Source: Dysgonamonadaceae bacterium
Lineage (GTDB): Bacteria; Bacteroidota; Bacteroidia; Bacteroidales; Azobacteroidaceae
Length of the DNA: 11,206 nucleotides
NCBI GenBank assembly: GCA_031284225.1
Contig: JAITAH010000233.1
Span: 1 to 11,206 of the forward strand
Reading direction: 5' to 3'
How positions within the stretch are numbered: position 1 is the first letter of the stretch; each line of letters opens with the position of its first letter. Below, one piece after another: positions 1-7,180 of the stretch. The notes under the pieces are model-generated. The model did no database searches. It saw nothing but the letters and a program-made list of their open reading frames with translations, and was not told where the DNA came from. The position numbers were made by a program, and so were the translations under genes.

Positions 1-3000
1 ACGGATCCCACACAGTATATGTAAGAGACGCTAACAATTGCATCGTACAAGCGCATGTCGAAGTTCCCGGCTCGGCCGCTTCCCTCAAGCTTGTATCCCA
101 AACCCTTACAGCTCCCTCCTGTAACGGAGAAGAAGACGGTCGGTGTATATTGGTCATAGACAACGTACAAGGCAATTTATCCGCATCGGCGGATGTGCCC
201 GCCGGTAATGTTACCATTCAAGACAACACGATTACGATTGTCGGTTTGCGAAGCGGAAACCATATTTGTATCGTTCGCGACGTAAAAGATGGCGCCACTT
301 GCAGTATGGAAATTGCTTATACTGTTCCCGGAAAAGAGCCTGTTCGCTTTTATACGGAAGTAAACCCGGCAAGCGATCAGGGCCGTTCGGACGGACAAAT
401 TACAGTTTTCCTGTCGGGAGGGAATGGAGCGCCTTATCGGGTACATCTTTGGGATGGAGATTCGAATACACAACTTGAGGAAGGTTCCTGTACGGGCAGT
501 TTTACTTTTTCCAACTTAGCCGGATCGGCTACCAACGGTGGGAAACTATACCGTATCACTGCCTACGATGCGAACGATTGTTTTTCTACAGTCGAAGCGC
601 GCGTACTTGAACCGGCTCCCCTTCAATTACAGGCAGTCGTATCCCGTCCCGTTTCCTGTCCGGGAAATAACGACGCCATTATCAGTCTTTCCGCTTGGGG
701 CGGCTGGGGTAATTACCAATACAGTCAGGACGGTATTACATGGGACACAAACAATTACTACCCCAATTTATCTGCCGGCGCTTACATTTTTTACGTAAAA
801 GATTTGTACAACGCCGTTTCAACGGCAACGGTCAACATAACCGATCCAACGCCGTTAACTATCTCCCGCGACGATATGTCCCCTGTCTTGTGCCATGGAT
901 CTTCTACCGGATGGATTCGTTATCGAATTTCCGGCGGAAGTTATCCTTATACCCTGACTCCGGCACGGGGAAAAATTATTGAATCCATTGATAATGGCGA
1001 TACACTATTTACAGTAAACGAATTACCTGCAGGAATATACGCTTTTTCCGTGCGAGATAGCCGGAACTGTACGCTTGCAGCTATCCCGGACACGATTACC
1101 GAACCGGCACAATTGAGCGTCGCGATTTCTAATATGATACAACCTACTTGCGGATGGAGCAACGGCTCGTTGTCTGCCCAAGCTAACGGCGGTATTGCGC
1201 CTTATTCGTATGTCATTCATGCAACGGATTCCGGTTTTACTCAAATGAAAAATTCCTATGAATCGGTTACTTTTGACGGTATTCCGGGCGGTTCGTACCG
1301 AATAAGCGTTACCGACAGCGAAGGATGTTTTGCTCAAAGTACGGTAGTAACATTTAATTTATATGTCAGTCCTTCTATAAAATCCTGTTCGGTTTCCGAA
1401 GCGTTATGCGCCAACGGAGCCGGTGGGCGCGTAGAAGTAACTCCATTAGTGGGTAGTAGCGAAATAGCTTCTTTTATGATATATAACGCCGATTTGACAT
1501 ATACGAACAGCAATAATTCCGGCATTTTTGAGAATATCCCTGCCGGCTCTTATCATGTGGTCGTTTACGACACTAACGGCTGCCAGTCGCAACTTCCCTA
1601 TCCGGTAACAATAAGCGAGCCGGAAGCCATATCGATCGTAATAGACGCTATGATTCCTCCGACGGGCAAGGGCAGCCAAGATGGAAAAATATTTTTCAGA
1701 GTCCGGGGAGGCAGCGCCGGCCGGCTGATGGTGTATTTATTAGACGCCGAAATGTTGCCGGTTAGCGAAATGTGGGCGGTTAACAATGCGCCGTTGAGCT
1801 TTTCCGTCAACGGAGGAAATTATTACATAGAAGTAAGTGATGAAAATGGTTGCACTATGATTAGTGATTTGATACCGGTGATGGAACCCGATGAAAAATT
1901 ATATTTGATTATCAAAGAAGCGAAAGACGCACTTTGTAAATCGCAAACCGGCAGTATTATAGTTGAAGGCGCCGGCGGCTGGGGAGGTTACCGCTACCGA
2001 CGTGCCGTGGAAGAACAATATTCTTCCCTGAATCGTTTTGAAAATCTTTATCCCGGCAGTTATGTGATTACAGTAATCGACCGGATGGGCGCGACCGCCA
2101 GCGAAACGGTAGTTATTAACGAACCTCAGGACAGCCTGAAAGCAGAAATTGTTAACCGAATACTCCCTACCTGCGGCAATAACGGTCGAATATCGATTCA
2201 TTTGTCGGGCGGTACTCCACCCTACCGACTGTATGAAACGAACGATACGGTGTTCTGTTCCGGACCTCAGACTGTGGAATGGACGGGAAAAGGGAGTGGA
2301 TCCTTTTTATTGCATTTATTAGACGTAAATGGTTGTCGCTTCGAATTGGAAGCAGAGCTTCCCGAAACCAATCTTTTACATATCGCCGGATTTGAATTAA
2401 CTTATCCTCGAACTCCCGGCGCATCCAACGGCGCCATTTATGCTTTGGTCGAAGGAGGAACCGAACCTTATTCGTATCGTTGGAGCAGCTTGCTTGGAAG
2501 CGCTACAAACCTGTCGAGCAGCGATGCGGAACTATACGATATTTCCTCCGGATATTATCTATTGGAAGTAAGTGATGCGGAAGGATGTTCCACACAGGAA
2601 ACCGTATATCTATACGATCCGGGCGGCCTCTATTTTACTGTTTTGGAAACAGGCGATGAAACGGCTTTTCAGGCTTCGAATGGATACGCCGTACTGGAGG
2701 CCAATGCAGATATCGAAACCTACAATATCTGTGGCCCCGCGTTGGATATCTTCACCTGTCCGGCAGGTTATACTACCGATCGCTTCCATACGGAAAACAG
2801 AAAGGCGTATCTACAAAATATAGAAAGCGGAAAATGGTTTGTTACCGGAATAACCACTTCGGGACAACAAGTCGTCGCCGGATTTGAAATCAAACCTTTT
2901 TTCGATTTCAACTTTGGACGGATTAGCGTAACTCAGGTTTCCGCTCCCGGCGCTTTCGACGGAGAAATTCGATTAGAAGTTCACGGCGGCGGCGGAGAAA

Positions 3001-5138
3001 ATACGTTTGTATGGACAGATAGTGCGGGCAACACCTATTATTCAATCAATGACGAATACGGCAGCGTCTTATCCAATATTATCGCCGGAAAATATACGGT
3101 AGAAGTAACCGACCGTTATGGTAACCGGATTGTGCAAACCATCGACGTTTTCGAACCGGATAAAGCTTTACAACTGAATCTGGTAGAACAGAAGAACCAA
3201 AGTTGTAAAGATTTCCGCGACGCTTACGTCGTGTTGGAAGCCATTGGCGGTTGGGGCGATTATCAATTCCGTCACGAATCCGCCGTCTATTTCAATAATG
3301 CATCGTCCTTTCCCGGCCTGGCAACCGGCAACCAGATATTCTATGCGATAGATAAACGCGGATCGGTAGCCAGTCTTCCAATACGCATCACCGAACCCGA
3401 ATATCTGCGGGCGGCTGTTGCCCGTGTCGATAGCGTCAAATGCAAAGGTAATTACGATGGACAAGTTGTGTTTGCCATTACCGGCGGGACGGCGCCTTAT
3501 TCGTTCAAAGAATCGGGCAGAGATTTCTGGCAAGCAGGTAATGTAGCGCGGGAGTTATCAACCGGGTTGCACACCTTTTTCTTTACCGATAGCAACGGCT
3601 GCGAAGGGCAAGATACATTAACGGTGTATGTACCGGAACCAGATTCGCTTTTGTTTCGTAATATCAGCGTTACGCATACTACCTGCGGCGAAGACAACGG
3701 ACAAATCAGCGTAGAGATGCAGGGCGGAACACAACCATACGCTTACCGCTGGCTGGATTACAACTACCGCGAGATAGGCTATAGCACAACGATTACAGGC
3801 TTGAAACAAAACGGCGTTTACCGTTTGGAAGTAACCGACGCCAACGGTTGTAAGCAACAAATGGAACAACTGATACAACCCTCGTCGTTGCCCCGCATCC
3901 TGGAAGTAGAAACGACGGATGTGCTATGCTACGGCGAATCGAACGGTACGGCTCGCGTTACGAGAGCAGAAGCGGGACATCCCTATGCGCCTTATACTCT
4001 CACTTGGTCGAACGGCGATACGGGCGAATACTCCGACCGTTTCCCGCAAGGGCGGCATTCCGTAACAATTTCCGACGAAAACAACTGTTCTTCAGTGTAT
4101 TATTTCGATATCGGCCAACCGGATTCGCTCCGCATCCGGTTTATAGACGTCCGCGAACCGCATTGTTACGGTAATCAAGATGCTTATATTCATACGGAAA
4201 CACTGGGCGGAACCGGAAAATATACTTATGTGTGGAATACGGGCGCTACAACGCCCGACTTGGATAATATCTTCAAGGGCGATTATTGGGTTCGAGTAAC
4301 AGATGCTAACGGATGTAGTTATACCCGTTCAATTACGTTGAATGAGCCGCCCTACCTGTCGGTGGATTTAGGCAAAGACGTACTCATGTGTCCCGGCAAT
4401 ACGCATGTTATTGATGGCGGAGAATATGTAGCCTATCGCTGGTTTACTGAGAAAGGGGATATAGGATCAGGCCGTTATCTGCATGTAAGTGAAGAAGATC
4501 ATTATTTTCTGGAAGCGACCACGCCCGACGGTTGCCCTGCCTGGGGCGATATTCGCGTGTCTATCGGTAATGATGCGCTGATAGCAGACTTACTACTGGC
4601 TTCAGAAGCAGCGGTAGGCGATACTTTAGTTATATTCGAACTGTCTAATCTGGAACTTGATAGTCTGCGGTGGGAATATGATTTGACGGCCTTCGAACAG
4701 ATAACGCCGCAAAATGAATATATGGGACTACCCTACGTACTGCAATTGCTCTGCCGGAAAGAAGGTATTTACAATATTGGTCTCTACGGATATTCAGGCG
4801 GCTGTTATTCGCCGGCAGTAAAACAGGTAGAAGTGTTGCCTGCAAGCGAACGGAAGCCGGACGACTGGTACACTGTTCAACCAATGATAATCTTACTGAA
4901 ACAGTATCCCAATCCAAGCAAAGGCGTGTTTACTGTGGAATTGGAATTGCGTGAAAAAGCAGAAGCGCGGTTCGTTATCTTTGAGGTGGCGTCCGGTATT
5001 TGCCTCGACCAGCGGACGGAAAAAAATTCCGATAAATACCGCATAGAATACAATATCCAGCATCTGAACACGGGCGTCTATGTTTTGATGGTTATAGTAG
5101 AAAATGAACGCAAACAAATTAAATTGATTATAGAATGA
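1..5138 (+). CDS. Giant SprB-repeat surface protein with T9SS type A sorting domain (5' end missing)
   Basis: The reading frame is open from the left edge (first full codon at base 3), so the N-terminus and signal peptide lie outside; the TTG at 150 is an internal Leu codon, not a start. Residues here are numbered from that codon. Residues 1-1405 are about 17 tandem SprB-like units of 75-93 residues, each built on a pattern like C-x-G...DG.I.V...GG..PY.Y ... L.aG.Y.v.V.D.nGC ... EP. Residues 1406-1472 (LGKDVLMCPGN...) and 1475-1564 resemble Ig/PKD-like domains. Residues 1586-1662 carry YPNP, a TGVY turn and a basic/hydrophobic tail (KQIKLIIE), as in type A T9SS sorting domains. By family knowledge such proteins cross the outer membrane through T9SS and are anchored or released after sorting-domain cleavage; SprB of Flavobacterium is a gliding adhesin. 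An adhesive surface role is inferred; the ligand is unknown. It overlaps the next gene by 4 bases. Confident in class, not in exact function. Confidence 0.93.
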   Translation, partial: GSHTVYVRDANNCIVQAHVEVPGSAASLKLVSQTLTAPSCNGEEDGRCILVIDNVQGNLSASADVPAGNVTIQDNTITIVGLRSGNHICIVRDVKDGATCSMEIAYTVPGKEPVRFYTEVNPASDQGRSDGQITVFLSGGNGAPYRVHLWDGDSNTQLEEGSCTGSFTFSNLAGSATNGGKLYRITAYDANDCFSTVEARVLEPAPLQLQAVVSRPVSCPGNNDAIISLSAWGGWGNYQYSQDGITWDTNNYYPNLSAGAYIFYVKDLYNAVSTATVNITDPTPLTISRDDMSPVLCHGSSTGWIRYRISGGSYPYTLTPARGKIIESIDNGDTLFTVNELPAGIYAFSVRDSRNCTLAAIPDTITEPAQLSVAISNMIQPTCGWSNGSLSAQANGGIAPYSYVIHATDSGFTQMKNSYESVTFDGIPGGSYRISVTDSEGCFAQSTVVTFNLYVSPSIKSCSVSEALCANGAGGRVEVTPLVGSSEIASFMIYNADLTYTNSNNSGIFENIPAGSYHVVVYDTNGCQSQLPYPVTISEPEAISIVIDAMIPPTGKGSQDGKIFFRVRGGSAGRLMVYLLDAEMLPVSEMWAVNNAPLSFSVNGGNYYIEVSDENGCTMISDLIPVMEPDEKLYLIIKEAKDALCKSQTGSIIVEGAGGWGGYRYRRAVEEQYSSLNRFENLYPGSYVITVIDRMGATASETVVINEPQDSLKAEIVNRILPTCGNNGRISIHLSGGTPPYRLYETNDTVFCSGPQTVEWTGKGSGSFLLHLLDVNGCRFELEAELPETNLLHIAGFELTYPRTPGASNGAIYALVEGGTEPYSYRWSSLLGSATNLSSSDAELYDISSGYYLLEVSDAEGCSTQETVYLYDPGGLYFTVLETGDETAFQASNGYAVLEANADIETYNICGPALDIFTCPAGYTTDRFHTENRKAYLQNIESGKWFVTGITTSGQQVVAGFEIKPFFDFNFGRISVTQVSAPGAFDGEIRLEVHGGGGENTFVWTDSAGNTYYSINDEYGSVLSNIIAGKYTVEVTDRYGNRIVQTIDVFEPDKALQLNLVEQKNQSCKDFRDAYVVLEAIGGWGDYQFRHESAVYFNNASSFPGLATGNQIFYAIDKRGSVASLPIRITEPEYLRAAVARVDSVKCKGNYDGQVVFAITGGTAPYSFKESGRDFWQAGNVARELSTGLHTFFFTDSNGCEGQDTLTVYVPEPDSLLFRNISVTHTTCGEDNGQISVEMQGGTQPYAYRWLDYNYREIGYSTTITGLKQNGVYRLEVTDANGCKQQMEQLIQPSSLPRILEVETTDVLCYGESNGTARVTRAEAGHPYAPYTLTWSNGDTGEYSDRFPQGRHSVTISDENNCSSVYYFDIGQPDSLRIRFIDVREPHCYGNQDAYIHTETLGGTGKYTYVWNTGATTPDLDNIFKGDYWVRVTDANGCSYTRSITLNEPPYLSVDLGKDVLMCPGNTHVIDGGEYVAYRWFTEKGDIGSGRYLHVSEEDHYFLEATTPDGCPAWGDIRVSIGNDALIADLLLASEAAVGDTLVIFELSNLELDSLRWEYDLTAFEQITPQNEYMGLPYVLQLLCRKEGIYNIGLYGYSGGCYSPAVKQVEVLPASERKPDDWYTVQPMIILLKQYPNPSKGVFTVELELREKAEARFVIFEVASGICLDQRTEKNSDKYRIEYNIQHLNTGVYVLMVIVENERKQIKLIIE
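354..1640 (+). repeat. Higher-order repeat copy 1 (five SprB-like units)
   Basis: This block (residues 69-497) starts with a unit lacking the N-terminal Cys (SDGQITVFLSGG). Next is a unit with GGWGNYQY at 184-191 whose C-terminal D.nGC is replaced by KDLYNAVST. Three ordinary Cys-containing units follow. The same two-unit signature recurs 425 and then 424 residues later, so I treat it as a super-repeat. Boundaries are approximate. Confidence 0.55.
1641..2918 (+). repeat. Higher-order repeat copy 2 (five SprB-like units)
   Basis: This block (residues 498-923) opens with the unit without N-terminal Cys (SQDGKIFFRVRGG), then the GGWGGYRY unit at 609-616, whose end reads IDRMGATAS instead of D.nGC. 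Its inner order differs from copies 1 and 3: the TCG unit follows the GGWG unit directly. The block ends with the atypical unit 831-923. The overall length is nonetheless kept at about 425 residues. Confidence 0.5.
2919..4139 (+). repeat. Higher-order repeat copy 3 (five SprB-like units)
   Basis: This block (residues 924-1330) opens with the Cys-free unit AFDGEIRLEVHGG, then the GGWGDYQF unit at 1033-1040, ending IDKRGSVAS instead of D.nGC. A CKG unit and a TCG unit follow in the same order and nearly the same spacing as in copy 1: the TCG lies 145 residues after GGWG here and 149 in copy 1. One further SprB unit (1331-1405) closes the array. Confidence 0.5.
4365..4841 (+). other. Two Ig/PKD-like domains between the repeat array and the sorting domain
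   Basis: Residues 1406-1472 begin LGKDVLMCPGNTHVIDGG and end TPDGCPAWGDIRVS. This is the pattern LG.D...CPG....D.G..Y..y.W...TPDGC common in the last domains of secreted Bacteroidota proteins. Residues 1475-1564 (ASEAAVGDTLV ... KEGIYNIGLYGYSGGC) look like a PKD-type fold with the typical GxY turn. They probably act as a stalk or spacer near the membrane-proximal end. Domain naming is by pattern only. Confidence 0.5.
4905..5138 (+). other. T9SS type A C-terminal sorting domain
   Basis: Residues 1586-1662 read QYPNPSKGVFTVELEL, then a FEVASG strand-turn, NIQHLNTGVYVLMV, and end KQIKLIIE. The YPNP start, the L.tGvY core and the basic/hydrophobic end at the protein C-terminus are the marks of type A T9SS sorting signals. 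The NGDGxND motif of the type B (gliding) domain is absent. Type B is the class tied to PorP/SprF partner proteins. Confidence 0.85.
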
Positions 5139-7177
5139 TGAAAAAATATAGTATAAGCGTTTTATTAAACCTGATTTTTATCATCCACTTGCAAGCCGAA
5201 GACCAGGTCAAGTTGCTATGCCGTCCTTGTCCGCAGGATTCCATCTTGTTACGCTGGGCGCCGTCGGATAAGCAAAATTGGGATTTGGGTAACCGATACG
5301 GTTATATCGTGGAACGTTATACCATGCTTCGGGACGGTCAGTTGCTGGATAACAAAGAACTTGTAACGCTTACGCCATCGCCGCAAAAGCCATTGCCATT
5401 AGAAGCGTGGGAATCTTATCAAGAAGATAAATATGTATCTGTCGCCGCACAATGTATTTTCGGAGAGATGGAACCGATTCCGACACTCAACCCTTCGGCA
5501 ATTGCCCGTAAGTACAGAGAAGAACAAAATCGCTTTTCCATGGCTCTGTATGCCGCCGACCAATCGGTTTTGACAGCCAGGCTATCCGGTTTGTATTGGG
5601 TGGACAAGACTGTGGCGGCTAACGAAAAATACCTTTATTCGGTTCGTATTGCCGCCCCGGATTCCATTCCTGTGGATACAGCCTTTGTCTTTACCGGTTT
5701 GTCCGAATATCAGCCTTTGCCCAAACCTTTGGAATTGGCTGCCCGCTGGGAAGATCAAAAAGTGCAACTATCCTGGAATATCCTTTATCTAAGCCCGATA
5801 TACAATAGTTATATTGTAGAAAAATCGACCAATGGAAAGCATTATACCGCTATCAGCGAAAATGCGATGGTGCAAGCCGCCGATGCAGGTATTGTCCCTG
5901 AATACGCTTACCGAAGCGATTCTTTGCCTGATAACCGGACTGTTTGGTATTACCGAGTAAGAGGCGTCAATGCCTTTGGCGAAACCGGGCCGCCCAGCGA
6001 TTCTATTGTGGGGCACGGACGCATTCCGATCGCCTACGCCCCTGTAATCATCAATAAGCAAGTGATTGACAATAAATCCGTTCTTCTTCAATGGAGTTAT
6101 CCGGAAGAAATGAACGAATACATTGCCGGCTTCCGGATTTACCGATCCGTAGGGCCTACCGGCGCCAAGGAAAAGATTTTTGAATCAAAAAGAACTTCCG
6201 ATCGGGAATTTATCGACAAACAACCCGATATGACCAATTATTATCTTTTGTCGGTTTTCGATGATGAAAAGGAAAAAGTTTCACCGCTTCCTACTTACGC
6301 ACAATTGGTTGACAGTATTCCGCCACATAAACCATCCGGTCTGGTTGGACAGATAGACAGTTTAGGAGTGGTTCGCCTGACGTGGAAGCGGAATACCGAC
6401 CGCGACATAAACGGTTACCGGGTTTTTCGCAGCAACCATCCTCATTTTGAATTCCTGTTAATTAGTCCGGCAATGGTTGCGGATACTTTTTTTGTCGATT
6501 CTGTTAATTTAAATACCTTGAACAAAACCATTTATTACCGGTTATGTGCAGAAGACCTGCGTCTAAACCGATCGGATTTCGGCGACGTCTTAGAATTGAA
6601 ATTACCGGATCGAATACCGCCGGTTACGCCGGTGATTCAAAGTGTAGAGGATCGAAAAAACAGCTTGCAAATCACCTGGTTTAACAGCAGTAGCGAGGAT
6701 GTCGTCCGTCATCATATTTATCGGAAAACAGCGAATGACACAATTTTTCACTATTTGACGACTATCGGAAAACCTACCGATAAACAATCGGTTTTCACAG
6801 ACAAAAATGTGAAAGTTGGCGAAACTTATATTTACCAAATACAGGCGGAAGATGAAAGCGGATTGTTTTCCCCATTTTCCTCTCCTGTCCTCAAAAAAAC
6901 GCCGGGCGAACCGGTAGAGAAAATAATATTGAAAAAGCAAGAAACTTCTGATAAAGTTAGTTTGAGTTGGTCGATTCAATCCCCAAAACTCGTAGAACGA
7001 GTATTGATATACAGAGAGATAGACAATACTTCTATGCGATTATTAGGTTATTCGACTGAAAATGATTATACCGATACCGATCTTACGATTAATAAAACGT
7101 ATCGTTATCGGATCAAAGCGTTATACGAGGATGAAACTTCTTCCGAATTAAGTAATGAAGTCATCATAAAAAGGTAA
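5135..7177 (+). CDS. Exported multi-domain fibronectin type III protein
   Basis: The 680-residue product starts in the ATGA overlap with the upstream stop; a second ATG follows directly, so 5135 and 5138 are equally possible starts. Residues 1-21 form a signal peptide (KK, then VLLNLIFIIHL, with LQA before the cut); there is no lipobox Cys. A diverged FN3-like or unknown N-terminal region covers about 24-190. Five FN3-like domains follow at about 196-292, 300-392, 396-490, 494-588 and 591-680. They are recognised by recurring strands such as VQLSW, VLLQW, VRLTW, LQITW, VSLSW and by IVEKS, IYRSV, VFRSN, IYRKT, IYREI followed by YYRV or YRYRI. Domains are linked by P-rich starts (IPPHKPSGL, IPPVTPVI). 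No T9SS sorting domain, transmembrane anchor or catalytic motif is seen. It is probably a periplasmic or surface-attached scaffold acting with the giant protein and the barrel; that role is inferred from the operon. No gene name can be given. Confidence 0.9.
   Translation: MMKKYSISVLLNLIFIIHLQAEDQVKLLCRPCPQDSILLRWAPSDKQNWDLGNRYGYIVERYTMLRDGQLLDNKELVTLTPSPQKPLPLEAWESYQEDKYVSVAAQCIFGEMEPIPTLNPSAIARKYREEQNRFSMALYAADQSVLTARLSGLYWVDKTVAANEKYLYSVRIAAPDSIPVDTAFVFTGLSEYQPLPKPLELAARWEDQKVQLSWNILYLSPIYNSYIVEKSTNGKHYTAISENAMVQAADAGIVPEYAYRSDSLPDNRTVWYYRVRGVNAFGETGPPSDSIVGHGRIPIAYAPVIINKQVIDNKSVLLQWSYPEEMNEYIAGFRIYRSVGPTGAKEKIFESKRTSDREFIDKQPDMTNYYLLSVFDDEKEKVSPLPTYAQLVDSIPPHKPSGLVGQIDSLGVVRLTWKRNTDRDINGYRVFRSNHPHFEFLLISPAMVADTFFVDSVNLNTLNKTIYYRLCAEDLRLNRSDFGDVLELKLPDRIPPVTPVIQSVEDRKNSLQITWFNSSSEDVVRHHIYRKTANDTIFHYLTTIGKPTDKQSVFTDKNVKVGETYIYQIQAEDESGLFSPFSSPVLKKTPGEPVEKIILKKQETSDKVSLSWSIQSPKLVERVLIYREIDNTSMRLLGYSTENDYTDTDLTINKTYRYRIKALYEDETSSELSNEVIIKR
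5720..7174 (+). repeat. Tandem fibronectin type III domains (five)
   Basis: Protein residues 196-680 hold five units of about 90-97 residues. Each has a Trp-bearing B strand (LSW, LQW, LTW, ITW, LSW), a C strand with Y/F-xxYR or YIVEK, and a Y.Y.I/V-x-A/G F strand near the end. Sequence identity among the units is low, so they are fold repeats rather than recent duplications. Confidence 0.75.
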
Positions 7178-7180
7178 GCC

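Larger units (their letters stand above)
1..4364 (+). repeat. Array of about 17 SprB-like repeats
   Basis: Unit boundaries, read by eye and in residues from the codon at base 150, are roughly 1-68 (cut by the edge region), 69-161, 162-238, 239-325, 326-410, 411-497, 498-587, 588-665, 666-745, 746-830, 831-923, 924-1009, 1010-1088, 1089-1170, 1171-1252, 1253-1330 and 1331-1405. A fragment of an earlier unit (VYVRDANNC) precedes them. Most have a Cys near the start (SC.G, TCG, LCHG, KCKG) and another in a D.nGC motif near the end, which could form one disulfide per unit. The units are clearly homologous in protein but differ strongly in DNA, so the expansion is old. Unit 831-923 matches the pattern poorly. 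Confidence 0.85.

Noticed and set aside
150..152. TTG at 150 as the start of the giant protein
   Set aside because: The same frame is open and clearly SprB-like from base 3 onward (VYVRDANNC, then SCNGEEDGR), so the gene continues left of the window.
3168..3533. 121-codon minus-strand frame inside the giant protein gene
   Set aside because: Antisense to conserved SprB repeats, with no signal peptide or domain; a shadow of codon bias.
1..5138. CRISPR or DNA-level tandem repeat array
   Set aside because: The periodicity is in the protein only; the DNA of the units is too diverged and there are no short identical repeats with spacers.
6602..6979. 125-codon minus-strand frame inside the FN3 gene
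   Set aside because: Antisense to clear FN3 domains and no recognisable protein features.
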